Positions 21,134 to 34,500 of a stretch of 64,000 nt of DNA are shown here, piece after piece. Every line of letters starts with the position of its first letter. Position 1 is the stretch's first letter. Origin of the DNA: Acidomyces sp. 'richmondensis' (Eukaryota; Ascomycota; Dothideomycetes; Mycosphaerellales; Teratosphaeriaceae); assembly GCA_003545705.1 (NCBI GenBank), contig QVLQ01000015.1:434001-498000 (forward strand). The letters are read 5' to 3'. The position numbers were made by a program, and so were the translations under genes. The notes under the pieces are model-generated. The model worked only from the letters and a program-made list of their open reading frames with translations, was not told the origin of the DNA and ran no database searches.

Positions 21134-22491
21134 CTACGGTGCCGGACTCTCCAGCTCACCAGGCAGCGCCCACTCGTTACCGACGTATTTGAACCAATTT
21201 GGTCGGCAATCCTCTCGATTCAGCCATGCCTCGCCGTCTGTAAACCGTCCGGTGATGCAACCCCGACATTTCGGCGAATTTGGACAGTTAAAGAACGGGA
21301 TGTGCTGATACCCAATGTCCTTAAACCAATGGATTTTGTTCTTATCCTCGAACAAACCCAGTGCGATCGAGTGCACGGGTGCATCACCCCAGCGCTCATA
21401 AAAGAAGCCCCCCGCGCGGTCGAGATGCTCAAAATACGCTTCGTATGCGGGTGAGCGCCAAAAGGACATGTCTGCAATTTCGAAGTTGGACCAAAAATGG
21501 CATGTAGAGTATCCGTTAGCCTTATGGTTGTGATCTGGCCGTCGTTCTTTATCGGTGACCCAGTCCATGGCGTTATTTTCATGAAGTAAGTGATTGTTTG
21601 CGGCCAGAAACTTGATTGTCTCCGGCCAAAGCGTCGCGATCGACTGCGGCGAGTCATAGAGGTTGATAGTAAAGCCATACGTCTTGTTGTGATCTCTCAT
21701 ATAACGGAAGACGTCGTAATCAACGTCACAGAAGAAGTGCACGTTCGGCTCCACGCGCCAGTAATATTGCATGTCCAACAAACCTGGGTGTTTGTAGAAC
21801 AGTCCACTATTCCACCGACACATTTGATGATAAGACTGCATATGTGCATACTGTACCTCCTGCTCTTGTAGTATATTTGCGCTCTCTTCCATCAGATCTT
21901 TGTTGATCCATGTCGGGATGTCCCAATGCTCCTTGGGGATGACCAAGTAGCGCGTTTCCGCGTTGGTGTTAGCTTTGGTCACTTTCCGGAACTCCTCTGT
22001 AAACGGTTCATCGTTGATAAACGTCCAAGGATAATTGAATTTGTGGTTCCACGTCCGTTCAAGATCCTGCATTGACTGAACAAGCTGTCCAAGCTCTTTG
22101 TTACGCACAAGTGACAGCAGGGTCGCATTGATGCGGTCGCTGTTGGGATTGTCAGGCGCGTAGTTGTTGCCATTCACCCTGTGCAGTGGTTCGGGAGGCT
22201 CCCCAGTCTCTATATCTCTGCTCAGCCTCCGCAAAGCTACAATGTGCATGCCAGCTGCTTACCGTCCAGGTTTGGATCTCGTATCATCTCTGCCATCTTC
22301 CCGTCATCACTTCCCTGCCGCTGGATTGTGCTCGGTTTCCGCATAATATGAATGAGCAGAAATACAAATAATGCCATGGTGGTCGCAGCCAGTAGGCGTA
22401 TGGGTTTGGAAATGCCCGTCTGGTCCCTTCTCCCTGTCCTGGGAGGTCGCATTTGGTCAAAGATAGGCAGACTATCGTTGCGTTTCTCCAT
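21134..22491 (-). CDS. KTR4: KTR-family alpha-1,2-mannosyltransferase (GT15)
   Basis: Two exons: 22491-22263 and 22209-21134. The 53-bp intron 22210-22262 (GTAAGC donor, ATATAG acceptor, phase 1) joins DPNLD to ETGEPPEPLHR; 434 aa. It is a type II Golgi membrane protein: a short cytoplasmic tail, an anchor at about 30-50 (LLAATTMALFVFLLIHIM), a stem, then the catalytic domain. GT15 landmarks are visible: YYWRVEPNVHFFCDVDYDVF (Mn/GDP-mannose binding), FWSNFEIADMSFWRS with the nucleophile-position Glu, and the Cys-rich end CPNSPKCRGC. It adds alpha-1,2-mannose to N- and O-glycans of wall and secreted proteins. The family is certain; the KTR4 assignment is by overall impression. Confidence 0.9.
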
Positions 22492-22784
22492 GTGTATGGT
22501 ATATCATTTGATCATGGGACAGATTGTTCGTTTAGCGAAGTGCGATCGCGTCAAAGAGAACGACGCAAATGTGAATATCACGAATATCATACACGCTGGT
22601 TGTAATTTGGGTGTCGCAAGCCGCTGCAGGGATCTGTCAACGGCAGCCGCGCCACATCCGTGCGGCCCGCGCACACCATCTCCAATGGGCAGCTGACGAT
22701 GCGGCGCGTCTCTGGCGCGAGAACTGTATGAATAGTAAAAATTGTTATATACCACAAAGGTGGCGGAGAGTTTGACCATGAAAA

Positions 22785-25328
22785 ATGGCACACACGGCTA
22801 GGCTTGATGCACTGGCAGAGAAATTGGTCACAACGACGACTCATATCTCCCAAAATGATGCCCGGTTTCAGGCGCTTCGGCGGATCGCAGTTCACGGTAT
22901 CTCAGACCAACGCCACGTTCGAACAAATCCGTTTACTGTTCAGCGCACATTGGCCGGGCTATTAGAAAAATTCATTGTCCTGAATCGGGATGATCTTGCG
23001 GAAGCGCTTCAAGACCGTCTTGACCAACTTCCGTCCAGTAATAAATGGCTGCCCGACATTCTTGCTTTCCTTCTGCAGCTTTCGCATCGACCAACCGAAG
23101 AGACGCATCTGGAAGATGTAAAAGCGTTAGGTCTCCCTCTGATACCACGCTGCGAAGTTACTTGGGAGCAAATCCTGGCCGAAGATCCGCTTGATGAGGA
23201 AGGCATCTGGGACAATGTGGACCGTGGTTATCACTCAAGCGGCGATGACACAACCGTAAACGAAGAGCTTCATTCTGAACATACGACTTCGACCAATGCA
23301 ACATCGGTCAACGAAGACCTGCTGGCAATAGCAAAGCTGCATCTCACGCGCCCGGATCCGAGTTTACTTGATGATATTGTAAATTTCCGCAAGCACTGCC
23401 AGCTACCCGCGAATCCTTCTGAGGTCCAGATTCTCTCGGAACTCACATTAATCCGAGAGATAATCGCCATGATGAACGGCCTCCCGTCGTTGCTCCACCA
23501 GCGAGATGAAGCATCGCATGCCCTTCACATTCGCGCAAAAATAACCGTTGAGGGAGTTGGAGTCTCAACGATGCGGAGTCTTTTAAATTCATGTGTAAGA
23601 ATGGGTACAAACCTCGATTTTTTGCGCCGGTGGTGTGCCTGCAAGCAAAAGGTTGCACATTTAGAATCAATTCAAGCTGCGGTCGAAAAGCTTCTTGGCG
23701 CTCTCCAACGTGAATTGGCAGCATTAGAGCGGAGCTATGTGTATCCCAGTATGGATACATGTGTCAGTATTATCAAAGTGTTCAGCGAATTAGAGCAGCT
23801 CGTTCGGCCCCTCACGCATTTATCCACCTTGATATGGCGACATCAAAAGTTTGTCTCCGATGGCATGGCTTCTTTTTCATTTCTCAATGCCCTTTATGAT
23901 CAAGTATGCATGAGTCATCTCTCTGGGGATGGAGCTTTCGCTGCAGTCGCAAAAGTTCTATGGGCAAGCTTTGACACCTATTTGAGACCGCTAAACAACT
24001 GGATTCAGTCCGGCTCTATATCATCGGAAGACTCCGACAACTTCTTCATCATAGATGCAAAAAGCGACTGTGTTGCCGGGAAAATGTGGCACGACCGTTT
24101 TAGCCTGCGAACATCTAAGAATGGCGAAACGTTTTGTCCCAAGTTCATTGCACCTTTCGTGCATAGAATTGTCACCATTGGAAAAACCAAAGCATTTATG
24201 AGACTTTTAGACCCTGCTGTAGGTATTGACAGCGTCACTTACGGTAATGTGCCTTTTTTGCCAACTTTTGACGACGTGCAACGACAAATAGCCGAACACC
24301 CTTGCCTCCCTTTCCCTCAACTCATTGAGGACATACTGGACAAATGGTTAATTAGTGCTGAAACCAGCGGCAAATGCATTATACGGGATACACTCATGGA
24401 GAATTATGGTCTAAGATCATATCTAATGGCAATGCCATATGTCTTTTTTGCCAGAGATGGCACGCTCTTCCAAAGCTTTGCCGAGACAGTTTTCAGGCGC
24501 ATTTCATACAATTCGGGTATGTGGCAGGGAGATAGCTTCCTGCTGACGGAGCTAGCGCAGAACACAATCGGCAATGCTCCTGGAGTCGACACAGAGAGCA
24601 TTGCAGTACTCCTGCAACCTCAAGGAGAAGGATCTAGTCAACTGGAATCATACGTCACCCAAAAATTAAGCACTCTGAGGCTAAAATATGCTGTCTCATG
24701 GCCAGTTCAGAATATCATCGAGCAAGGGACCCAGAAGGTGCTTTCAGCTATCTTCGTATTCCTCCTACAGATTTACCATATCAAATTTCTGTTAAGCCCC
24801 GAATTATTCTCCTTCCGGATGTGTCGCTCTGCAGGTTTCCAAATATCGAAGGCCATGGCGGCGGCGATCCAGCTTCGATTCCGCCTCATCTGCTTCGTCG
24901 ATATCCTCATAGCCCACATCACCACCACAACCTCCTCGCAGAGCCAAATGATGCGCTCACAAATGGAAAGCGCTGACAGCATTGACAGTATGGCTAATAT
25001 ATGGACAGCATATGTGCAGCGATTAGAAACGGTGCTTCTTCTTTCATTGAACCTGAAGTCAATAAATAGTGCCATTATCAGTATTCTAGTATCTGGCGAA
25101 CAATTCGCAAATATATGGCGGAACTTCATTCAATCATCACCCACCTGCAGTCAAGAGATTTCCAGCCTTGTCCGTGCACATTCCCAGAATGTTGACATTT
25201 CGACCGTAGAACAAGCAATCGACAAACACTTCTCATTTGCCGTAGCTGGCCTGCGTGCCGTGAGCCGAGCTAGCGGCGTAGCTGCACTGGAGGCATTGGC
25301 GGAGAGATTGGAATGGAATGATGGCTAA
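22785..25328 (+). CDS. Gamma-tubulin complex component 5 (Spc97/Spc98 family)
   Basis: A single exon of 847 aa from ATG at 22785. The N-terminal region (NPFTVQRTLAGLLEKFIV) and the block VTWEQILAEDPLDEEGIWD resemble GCP5, with its conserved W-E-x-I/L and acidic linker, more than GCP2, 3, 4 or 6. GRIP1-like helices follow (ILSELTLIREIIAMMNGLP). The GRIP2 region occupies the C-terminal third (LKYAVSWPVQNII, IYHIKFLL). GCP5 (Mod21 in fission yeast) is a non-essential part of the gamma-tubulin ring complex that nucleates microtubules at spindle pole bodies. The stop is 183 bp from the stop of the convergent TRA1 gene. The family is confident; the subtype is likely. Confidence 0.82.
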   Translation: MAHTARLDALAEKLVTTTTHISQNDARFQALRRIAVHGISDQRHVRTNPFTVQRTLAGLLEKFIVLNRDDLAEALQDRLDQLPSSNKWLPDILAFLLQLSHRPTEETHLEDVKALGLPLIPRCEVTWEQILAEDPLDEEGIWDNVDRGYHSSGDDTTVNEELHSEHTTSTNATSVNEDLLAIAKLHLTRPDPSLLDDIVNFRKHCQLPANPSEVQILSELTLIREIIAMMNGLPSLLHQRDEASHALHIRAKITVEGVGVSTMRSLLNSCVRMGTNLDFLRRWCACKQKVAHLESIQAAVEKLLGALQRELAALERSYVYPSMDTCVSIIKVFSELEQLVRPLTHLSTLIWRHQKFVSDGMASFSFLNALYDQVCMSHLSGDGAFAAVAKVLWASFDTYLRPLNNWIQSGSISSEDSDNFFIIDAKSDCVAGKMWHDRFSLRTSKNGETFCPKFIAPFVHRIVTIGKTKAFMRLLDPAVGIDSVTYGNVPFLPTFDDVQRQIAEHPCLPFPQLIEDILDKWLISAETSGKCIIRDTLMENYGLRSYLMAMPYVFFARDGTLFQSFAETVFRRISYNSGMWQGDSFLLTELAQNTIGNAPGVDTESIAVLLQPQGEGSSQLESYVTQKLSTLRLKYAVSWPVQNIIEQGTQKVLSAIFVFLLQIYHIKFLLSPELFSFRMCRSAGFQISKAMAAAIQLRFRLICFVDILIAHITTTTSSQSQMMRSQMESADSIDSMANIWTAYVQRLETVLLLSLNLKSINSAIISILVSGEQFANIWRNFIQSSPTCSQEISSLVRAHSQNVDISTVEQAIDKHFSFAVAGLRAVSRASGVAALEALAERLEWNDG

Positions 25329-25511
25329 GGTAGAGAAGCAGATGGATTTTCATTATAGCAAGGGAAATAGCATACAAGTGGCAGCAAACTTAAATGACAG
25401 GCTCCTCCAACACCATGCTAAACTGATATCAGGAGAGCCATTACTTGTAAACCGAGCTCGTTGTTCTACAGCTACTTCCACCGCATACTCATATACGATG
25501 AGTTTTGCCTC

Positions 25512-28500
25512 TTATAGCCACGGCATCCACAACATGTCTGTCTGACACAACTTCTCAGGATTGGTGGCTTTTGCCACCAAATCTAGCACACTCTGATTGG
25601 CCGGTAGATTACCAGCCGCTGGTTCTCTCGCACATACGAGCGCTTTGTTAACAATTGAATCCGCATTACGCTGCACATTTTCGCGCAGCTCATTCTCCTT
25701 TACACTCTGCCGGTGAGACTGCGTGTACCAGAAGGCCATCTCATCTCTGATGAAAATAGCGAGCGTGTGCTCCATGTCGCAGTTGGTATTCTGAACAGGA
25801 CCGGCGGGCTGCTGCTGACTGCCATTGGTGTCGCCTGCCGCCGGGGGGGTGGTGTACGATAAGTCCGAAGTGAGACAGCGCGCTATGGCCATGAGGGCGC
25901 AGGTAAAGATTCCCTCCGTGTGGATAGGTCCCATCACGACTTGAAGGTTTGGCGTCAGGCGGAACGGAACTAGCTCCGGGTTCTGGAAATAAGGTCTGGT
26001 CTGGGGCATGTAAGGTAGCAGTTCTGAACCCCAAATGTTGCCAGTGCGACGCGCGATCGACATCTTATTAGGATAGCGCACGGTCATGTGCATGGTGAAT
26101 GTGATGTATGTCAGTGCAGCCAACTGATATGAAAATTGTCGACGGAACAACCAAAAGTCGTCAAATGACGGATGAGTAGCCGCAAAATACTGTCGCACCA
26201 GATCTCGTGGGACGTAGTGATCCTGAATATAATTCAGCGCTTCCAAACGCACATTGAGAGCCTGATCTTGCTTTTGGGGGGAAAGCATTCGGAGTTTCTC
26301 CATGGTAAAAATTGTGGGCTCGTCCTTGTCTACCTCATTTCGCCTGCAGTAATCGTCATACACCCCATGCAACGTGATATAAGACGCATCATCTTGAATC
26401 ATGCGGATCTGAGGAGACAGAGGAACCATTACTGGCAGGTGGAATTGCAAATTGCGCCGCCTACTTTCCTTTTTCTTGGCTAGTGTGCTGTTGAAAATCC
26501 TAAACAGTTGCAATATCCGTTCCTCGCGCCTGCCATGTCGAGGCGCCGGATGCTGGATTGCAAATGGATGTATACTCCCATCATGGCCGCGAATCTTGAG
26601 TCTGCGGTGACAGCTTGCTACGCCTCGGACTAGGTCTACGTGTGGCAAGAAACGCTCAATGCGAACGAAATCTTGATTCTTATCCTTGTGTAGGAGGTAC
26701 TGTCCAGGCACTTCGACCTCATCGAACCACACGAACCTGAACCCGCTAAGATGTGTAGTTTCCGCAAGATGAAAAGTATTTGGTCGACGATCGAGCTTCT
26801 CTGCCAGCTTATCCCTCCATTTCCGCAGCTTCTGAATATACTCAAACATAGTTGGCTTCTTTGCTACGAAGTCTGCCTCAAAATTCTTACGGATGTGCGG
26901 GGGGAGGATCGATTCAGCAAATCGAGTGATGTTCGCTTCGGTCTGTGGCGGCAGCTTGCTATCTGAAGCAAATGCATGAGGTGATCGTCCCACATAACTC
27001 AGAGCATCGTTAAGCAAGGCGACGATAAGACGGTAGGCATCCTCGTCTGGCGGACACTTGAAGTTTTTCTGTATCTGTTCCACCATAGCTTCCATGGAAG
27101 CATATAATAAAGGAAATGCTGTGCGTAGGGTGACTGTGAGGGCATCAGTGTGCTCCCATGGCTTCTTCGGCTTTGGCGTGTCTTCTGTCTTGACCTCGTC
27201 ATTTTCCTTCTTCGGAGTGCCCGAAGATATCCCATTGACCATCTGCGTATCTCCGCTAGCCGTGCCGGGCCTAGAGATACCGGACGCGCTCTGCGGTCTT
27301 GTCGAGGGAGATTCTTGTTTGACGCCGTCACCTCGCTTTTTGGCTTCGCGTGCGGCTTTCTCCCGCTGCTCTCTGACTGCTTGAGTCTTCTTGATAACTT
27401 GCATATCGTCATTGCTGGTGCGAAGTTGAAAGTGCAAAGCTTGCGGGTATGTTTTGGCAAGATTGGTTAAAATCTGGTGCGCAATGTTTGCTTCACCTTC
27501 CGTCCGTGAGAGATTGTTAAGGAGCTGGGGTATGAACGTTACCCAATACCACCACGGCTGGTCACCTTGGTAATTCGCATAGACTTTTGCCAATGTGCCA
27601 TTGGCATCGTCCAAACTTAGCAACCACAAAATGCGGCTGAGCAGCTTTCGAGACTTGGCGCTCTTGTATTGCCCGGCTGCCTCCAAATAGCAGCTAATAG
27701 CGTTGCCGGCTAGACCTAGATCATTCGGATTCTCTTTGAACTGATTGTCGCTATATCGACCCCACTCTGCCCAAGCCTTGGGCAATTTAATGTCAAAAAA
27801 CAATGCGGACCCGAAAGCATCGTATGCTTCGTCTTTCTGATTGAGTTTACTCAAGAACATGCCTTTCAAGGTGTAGAACTCAGCTTTCTGTTGTTGACCA
27901 AAATAGTTGAGATTCGTGTTGTTAATTACGTCCAAACCGCTTGTCAGCTCGCTGGGATTTTGGTAATGGCACTTCGCTTGCTCCCGCAGTTTGAGGAATG
28001 CCTCTTGAATCTCAATGTTGGGAAGAGTGTAGATCTTGCTTAACTGCGTAATGCATACCTCAGGCATCTGGTGCTTTCGTGCAACGTGTGCAAACCGATT
28101 AATAATCCAAGCAGTTTCATGATAGCCGCGGTATGCATAGCTTGTGCCCGTAGCATTGGTTCCGGCTTGTTGCGGTAACAATTGCAAATAGGTCTGATTG
28201 ATGAGAGAGAAGATATGTTGCCTCCAGGTAACCAGCTCTTGCCATGCATTTATGTCGTCCCAAAGATTTGGTAGTCTATCTCTCCACGTGCTAAGAAGTA
28301 CCTTAAGCTCGTGAGACTTCGCATCAAGATTTCCTGCATTCGTCTGGGCAAGACTTTGACAAATGACACTGGCATCATGAAGTTCCACAAGCTGCTGAAA
28401 ATTTTGTAGCAGGGCAATGTGCGCATTCGTGATGTGCTTAGGTAGCTTATGCCAATTCTTAATAGATAATTGAATGCTCTCGTCAATAGTGGTCTGGAAA

Positions 28501-31500
28501 GCCTGCTGAGCCGCAGGCTCTTTAGTGTGGTGAAGCTTGAGCAGCGCACTAAATGCCTGAAAGAACATGCGACGAGGTGTTGGGGCATCCGAGACCGCTT
28601 TGATAACTCCATCAAACTGGTCAAGGTTCTTCAAATCAGTCCATTGATCGAAGCTGCGCCAGACTGACTCTAGGTAAAGATCATTGATGTTTTCATGCTT
28701 GGCAAACTCTTGTAAGATTTCCCACTGCTGCAGCTTCTGAGCACAAAGAACCCATTGATCCTCCCAAAGCATGTACTCTCCTTGCGAGAAGGGCAATGAA
28801 CCGGTTCGTGCCTTGATCTGGGCTTGCTCGTACATGTTCTGTGCCTTATCCCAAATACCGTTCTGTTCGTAAGATAGTGCAGCATTTGTCTCGACAAATT
28901 GTGCTCGGCGACGCCATGTGCCGTAGAAAAGGTCAGCCTCCTCCAAATTGGCATACAGTTCCACGAGAGCGTCTAAATTGCTCTCACGCACAGTTGCAGT
29001 ATCAATAACAGGTTTTATTGCCAGATCTTCCATAAAGGTCGCAGCAACGTACCAGCCATTGTAGGTCTTGGCTAGATACTTCATGACATGGGGGGGGAAT
29101 TTGCAAGTCGGCTTGACCCGAGCAATACCTTCTAAAATTGTCGCCACACAGTTTGGTCGCTTATCCGCCTGCCGTTGATGGAAATCTTTAGTTAAAAGAG
29201 CAACAAGGCCTTGCTCAATGTCTTCGCGATCATCCCTTGAAAGGATTGACCAGCACATTGGGAAATAGGCGACCCATATGTCGTGCGCAAGTTGCCAGTC
29301 CGTATGCTGCAAGTCAGCGAGAGGGATCAATAAGTCCCGAGCCCGCACATTTCCAACTTCATTCATAAAATGCCTTTCGCTGGCGATAATTCCTTCAAGA
29401 TTGTTATCCAGCATAATATCCAACGCTCTCTGGTCGCCAACGTAGGTGCTGTAGACCTTTGTAAGTGGCATGCACTTAAAATCTTCTGGATGCAAGTGTA
29501 TTGTCGAATTTTGGTCAATTGAACCAAACATAAGGTGAATGATCTGACTCAGCCAGAATGTATCGCCCAGAATATCCCACTGCTGTTCGCTAATCAGCTT
29601 GAAGAAGCGGTTGCTAGTTGACCGACTGAGCGCCCGGTCAAAGATGGACATAAAGCGTGAGCGCATCTCTATATCCTGACTTCTCAGCCCAATCAAGAAT
29701 GCGTGCTCCATACGCACCGCCAATTCTGAGCGTAGGATCTTTGGATCTTCGTATATGCGGATTACCAAATTCATGAACATCGTGTATAAGGTGGGATCGG
29801 GCCGTTGTTCAAAGAGCAACATCTTCTGCAGCACGGCGACCTTTTCCTTGAGAGTTGGTACTGGCTCCGTAGGATCGAACACCCAAGTTTCCACTTGGCC
29901 TAGAATCTTTTTGCACAATGTGTTGTTGCCAGAGCGTTCGACGAGAGATGCTAGAACGCTCAAATACGGCCGGCGCTGCTCCCCCAGCACACTAATGCGA
30001 GCTGAGAGCATGTCAATGACTTTGATGATAAGATTTACCGTCATTTCCACCTCCTGCAAATTCTGGGCCTGCTGGGAAATGCCTTGTGCTATGACAGCTT
30101 GAGGAGGCAGTTGTGCAGCGAGATGGTCCTTAGCAAGCTTTACTTGTAATGTTTTCAGCAAGGCAGGTATGTGCGGATCTATATCCTCGGGTCTGCGCTG
30201 CGACATTACCCAGAGGATGTTGATTCCTGCCAGGTGGCTACCACTATTCAACGCATCCCCAGCAACGGAAGTCAAGAAGTTGATGAAAGCAATTGGCGGA
30301 TAGTCTGCATCCGGGAGTTCATCCTCAGGAGGGTGGATTGGAATAGCCTCTAGGATGCGTTGCAGCAAAGGCGGCAATTTAGGAATGGCATAATCGGGAA
30401 GATCGGAATTATATAGTGCTTCCTGGGTCTCGATGTCATCGCTACGCAGAGGTTTCGTCAGGAGCTTCTGAAGCTGCGGAAGACGACCGATAATCCATTC
30501 ATTTGGCCGGCTGGTCACCAAGACTTTAAGGAGCTGGATGGCGTTGACAACTCTAGTATTCCAAATGTCGGTCTTCTCATCGGCTTTGTGATCTCCACAA
30601 AGAATTTGCTCGGTAACCTTAGGAAACATAGCATCAATGTCGAGGTCATCCCAATACGGTGGTGAAAGGAGCTTTTGAAGAAGATCCAGAGGCTTCATCA
30701 CAGTCTCAAGAGTTGTGATCTGCATAGAGTTGTTGAGGGCTACCGTATCTTTGCCACTTGGTGGAGAAACGGGATATCGTTCTGGTAAAGTGGCTATGAA
30801 TTGGACCAGATATTTGACGAGTATCAGCCTCGCACCCGAATTGGCCACCGCACCTTTCTTACTGTTTTGAGGGCCGTCTCCAACTCGTTCTACGGTTGGA
30901 GATTCCGGACCAGCAAGAGATCCCTGCTCCTTCACGGTTCTCTCTTCCCAGTGCCAAATTAAGCTGAAAAGATTCAATGCCAACCTCCGGTTCTCAACAG
31001 AGGGGCTTGGGAGCTGCGCCACTTTCCCAATTGTTTGAACAATAACCTGGGTAAATGCTTCTCTCGCGTCATAGAACAAGTCCGGATGCTTGACCAAAAA
31101 CTGATAGATGCTCGTCAATTGCTGTACGTTGCCGATCTCTTCACTCAAGATCTTTCTCGGCAAGCGAGACCAAACCGACTGTCTTCCATCTGATCCGCCA
31201 AGTCTCTTTTTGAGAACCGGTTCCAGGATTTCTAGCGACTGCATGACCAAGTTCTTGCCTTCCCCTTGGTGCGCTCGCAAGAGGGTGTTATAAACTTGCA
31301 TAGCAATTTTCGCAGGAGTTTCATAATGAGCTATAAAGTAAGCGATTAGACAATATGCGGCATATTTATTGATATGATCTTCGAGGCGGATATAATTCCA
31401 ACCAAATTTGATAAGGTCTTTCCGAGCGTCTTGGACTAAATTGTGGTGATACTTAACCAAAAAAGCCGAAGCTTGGAGCAACTCAATGCGACTGTAATCA

Positions 31501-34500
31501 ACGCCTTGGGTTCCGTCGTCCGAAATGTCCGCAACAGACTGCGGTTTCCAGAGTTTGTTATGGATCGCGTCTGTCATTGCCTTATCAAGCAACGGGGTGC
31601 CTTTATTGCCGGCACGGAACAACTGATCCCAATTTCGCATGACGTCGTCGGCAAGAATAGGATTCAAAATGTTGTGAAAGACGAACCACTTCATCTTCTG
31701 TGCAGTCGCCTTGTGAGTGAAGACATCAATGCAGCGCATCATAACAGTGCGTTGAAAGACAACATTCTCGCTCGAGATGATACATTTATACAAATATCGA
31801 AAGAACCCGGGAGATGTTTGCAATTCGCCTTTGGTGCAAGATTGAATGAGGCCGTAGAGGAAGTCTAAGTCGTCTTTCTCGTGTTCAAGATACGTCACAG
31901 ATATGTGCATGATCTCTTCCATTGTCTGCATCGAGGCTAGGCGAAGGCGTACTGGAAGACCTCCGTGATCTCTCATTTCTTGCACTTCTTTAGCCGCTTC
32001 GAGAAGGGCGACCCTCGCATTCTTATTCTTTACTAAATGCTCCCCTGCGGGAGCGAAGTCGCATATCGCACTTGCAGAGTGAATCGCATTGATCTTCGCT
32101 AAAGCCTTGTCTTCTCCACTAAGCTCTTTACTTGTGAAAGCGTCCACAAAAGAGTCGAGTTCTTGGACAACGATTTCCCGCAAGGCATTACTCTCCTCGT
32201 ATCCCAGAATTTGAGCGAAGAACCTGCCCTTTGTTTCTTCTTTCAGCGCTGCACGAAAGTACTCCCAAGACTCCTTAGGATAATGATTTAGATATTGTAT
32301 TAGTGGTTCTCTGAACGGACTAGACCGCGTCCTTCTCAGGTTCTGTTCCAGCGACAAAACCCTCTCCACTAACTCCGGAAGAAATTGCACTGCTGCCGAG
32401 GGTAGTAAATGGAAAACTGAAAATATTCCACGCACTACCTTCATTTTTGGCTGGGCTTCGATTAGGCCAAAAGAAGCCTTTTGCAGTGTTTGTGCGTCTG
32501 CAATGTGACGCATGTGGTCCAGCAACCTTGTGCCGATCTCAACTTTGAAGTAGTTGGTCAGAAGCTGCAACAGTGTCCTAAGGCCTTCTAGTCCTTCGAC
32601 CGATAGCTTCCTTGGATCTTGTACATTCATAAGGATGGGTCGCAATCCGTTTTGCAGGAGGTCTTTGGGCAGTTTTTGTGTTGCCGCTAGTACAATTTTC
32701 AATCCTGCATTAGCAGCAGCGGACACGTCTTTGTTCTTGCTATACAGACTCTTGAAGAAGATGCTGATGACCCGCGCCCTATGCTGGCCACTAGCTTGCA
32801 ATTGAGATGCCTGTTGCTGCTGTGGTTGGGATTGCTGCACCTGCGTGGCCATCTGGTTCTGTTGTGAGTTCTGCTGGCTTTGATTTTGTTGCTGATTTTG
32901 CTGCGGACCAGCACTAAAGCCAGGAAATCGAATCGCTGTTGTCAACAGCCTGAGTCCAGCAACTCTTAACCGCACAATGCTTTCCTGGGTACGGTATTCG
33001 TACGGCTTTTGTGCCAAAGCCTCATCATCTGCATCCACCAGCGCCAACGTTTCGAAGAGTAGGCGATTGAGTTGATCATCAAAGGCAAGGACTTCATGTT
33101 CCATGTCAAGCAGGAAATTTATGGCATCAATATACCCAATCTGTGCAGCAAATGGTAAAGCACGAAGAGGTTTGTTAAAGATTGGCTGGATCAGTGGCTC
33201 CTTGACCGGATTAACAAGATCATGAATTTGCATCTGCAGGGTTTCTGCTAACTTCCTCAACGCCAGTTGAGCGCATTCACGAACGTGCCGATTCATATGC
33301 GACACCTCTGCGATGAGTCTGTTAGCAACCTGGTGTAGCTTGTCCTCCTTATTCTCCAAGCGCGCTTTCCGATCGCCCTGCTTCGCTAGATTGCTGCTGC
33401 CGTAACGCTCAAGCAGGTTAAGAATGGTCTGTTTAGCGTGAACTCGTATATTGGCTGGTAGTTCTTGAGGCATGTCTTTAATCACGTAGAGCAAGCCTCT
33501 TGTAAAGTCTAGAAGACGATCAGCTATCCATTGGTCGCTAAAGCCCATTTGAGACTTTTCAATCAGTATCGAGATCCCTAGCGCGCCAGCGGATTTCGTA
33601 AACCATTCCTCCTCGTAGCAAGCATGGACACAAACCTCTGCTAGCTTTGCGAAAAAGGGTAAGCATTCAGCCTTCTCATTACTTCCACCGAAAACACCTG
33701 TTGCAACCTTGAGGCATGACTCCATAGCATGCTGTGCCACTTCACGCACTTCTTTGACATCAGAAGCAAGCGAGGTACATATTGCATCTGCCAGTGTGCA
33801 TGTTTCAATGAATACTGGGCCTTCTCCATGCCTCACGTCAAAGGGGCGGCGCTTGTGCTTTTCCTTTGCGAGAGCAGTGCCGAGCTCCACAAGTACGAAG
33901 TGACGATAAATATTCTGCAAGAATCTGGCCGCCTCTTCTTTCAACCCATCAATTGTGCCGGCGGTGAACATTAGTGCTTTTAAAAGCTTAGTCAACACGG
34001 CCTGCTGCGAATCTCTCTTCGCTCCACTCTTTTGTCTCTCAGACACACTGAACAGGTCGGCACCGACATCAAATCTGCGCTCAGCGAGGTCATTCGCTTG
34101 GAGCCGCACTAGTCGGGATAACTCGTCTGGAAGATTTTCGAATCCGACAAGGAGCTTTATATGCGAGGTAACAAGTCGGAATGCCTGTCTCTTGTAGTAA
34201 TCATCATTCTTTCTCCCCTTTTCGCTCTTCGGCTCTGGTTCCCACAGCCGCTCAACGGCAGTATCGATCCCTAGCCGGACAGGCAACGCACGCTCACCGC
34301 TACTGGCCACCGCACCAATCAGCCGAATGTCTACAGAAGCCTCGTCATCGGAATATGATCTCCATTCAAGATTTGGTGGCCAAGTCAGAAATTTTCTGTT
34401 TCTTCCACCGAGCTTCCCAAGAATCCGAACGGCAGTATGTGCACTTTGATGACCAGTGATAATAAGCGGTCCACCCGGTTGCTGCAAATTTGTAGAGGTT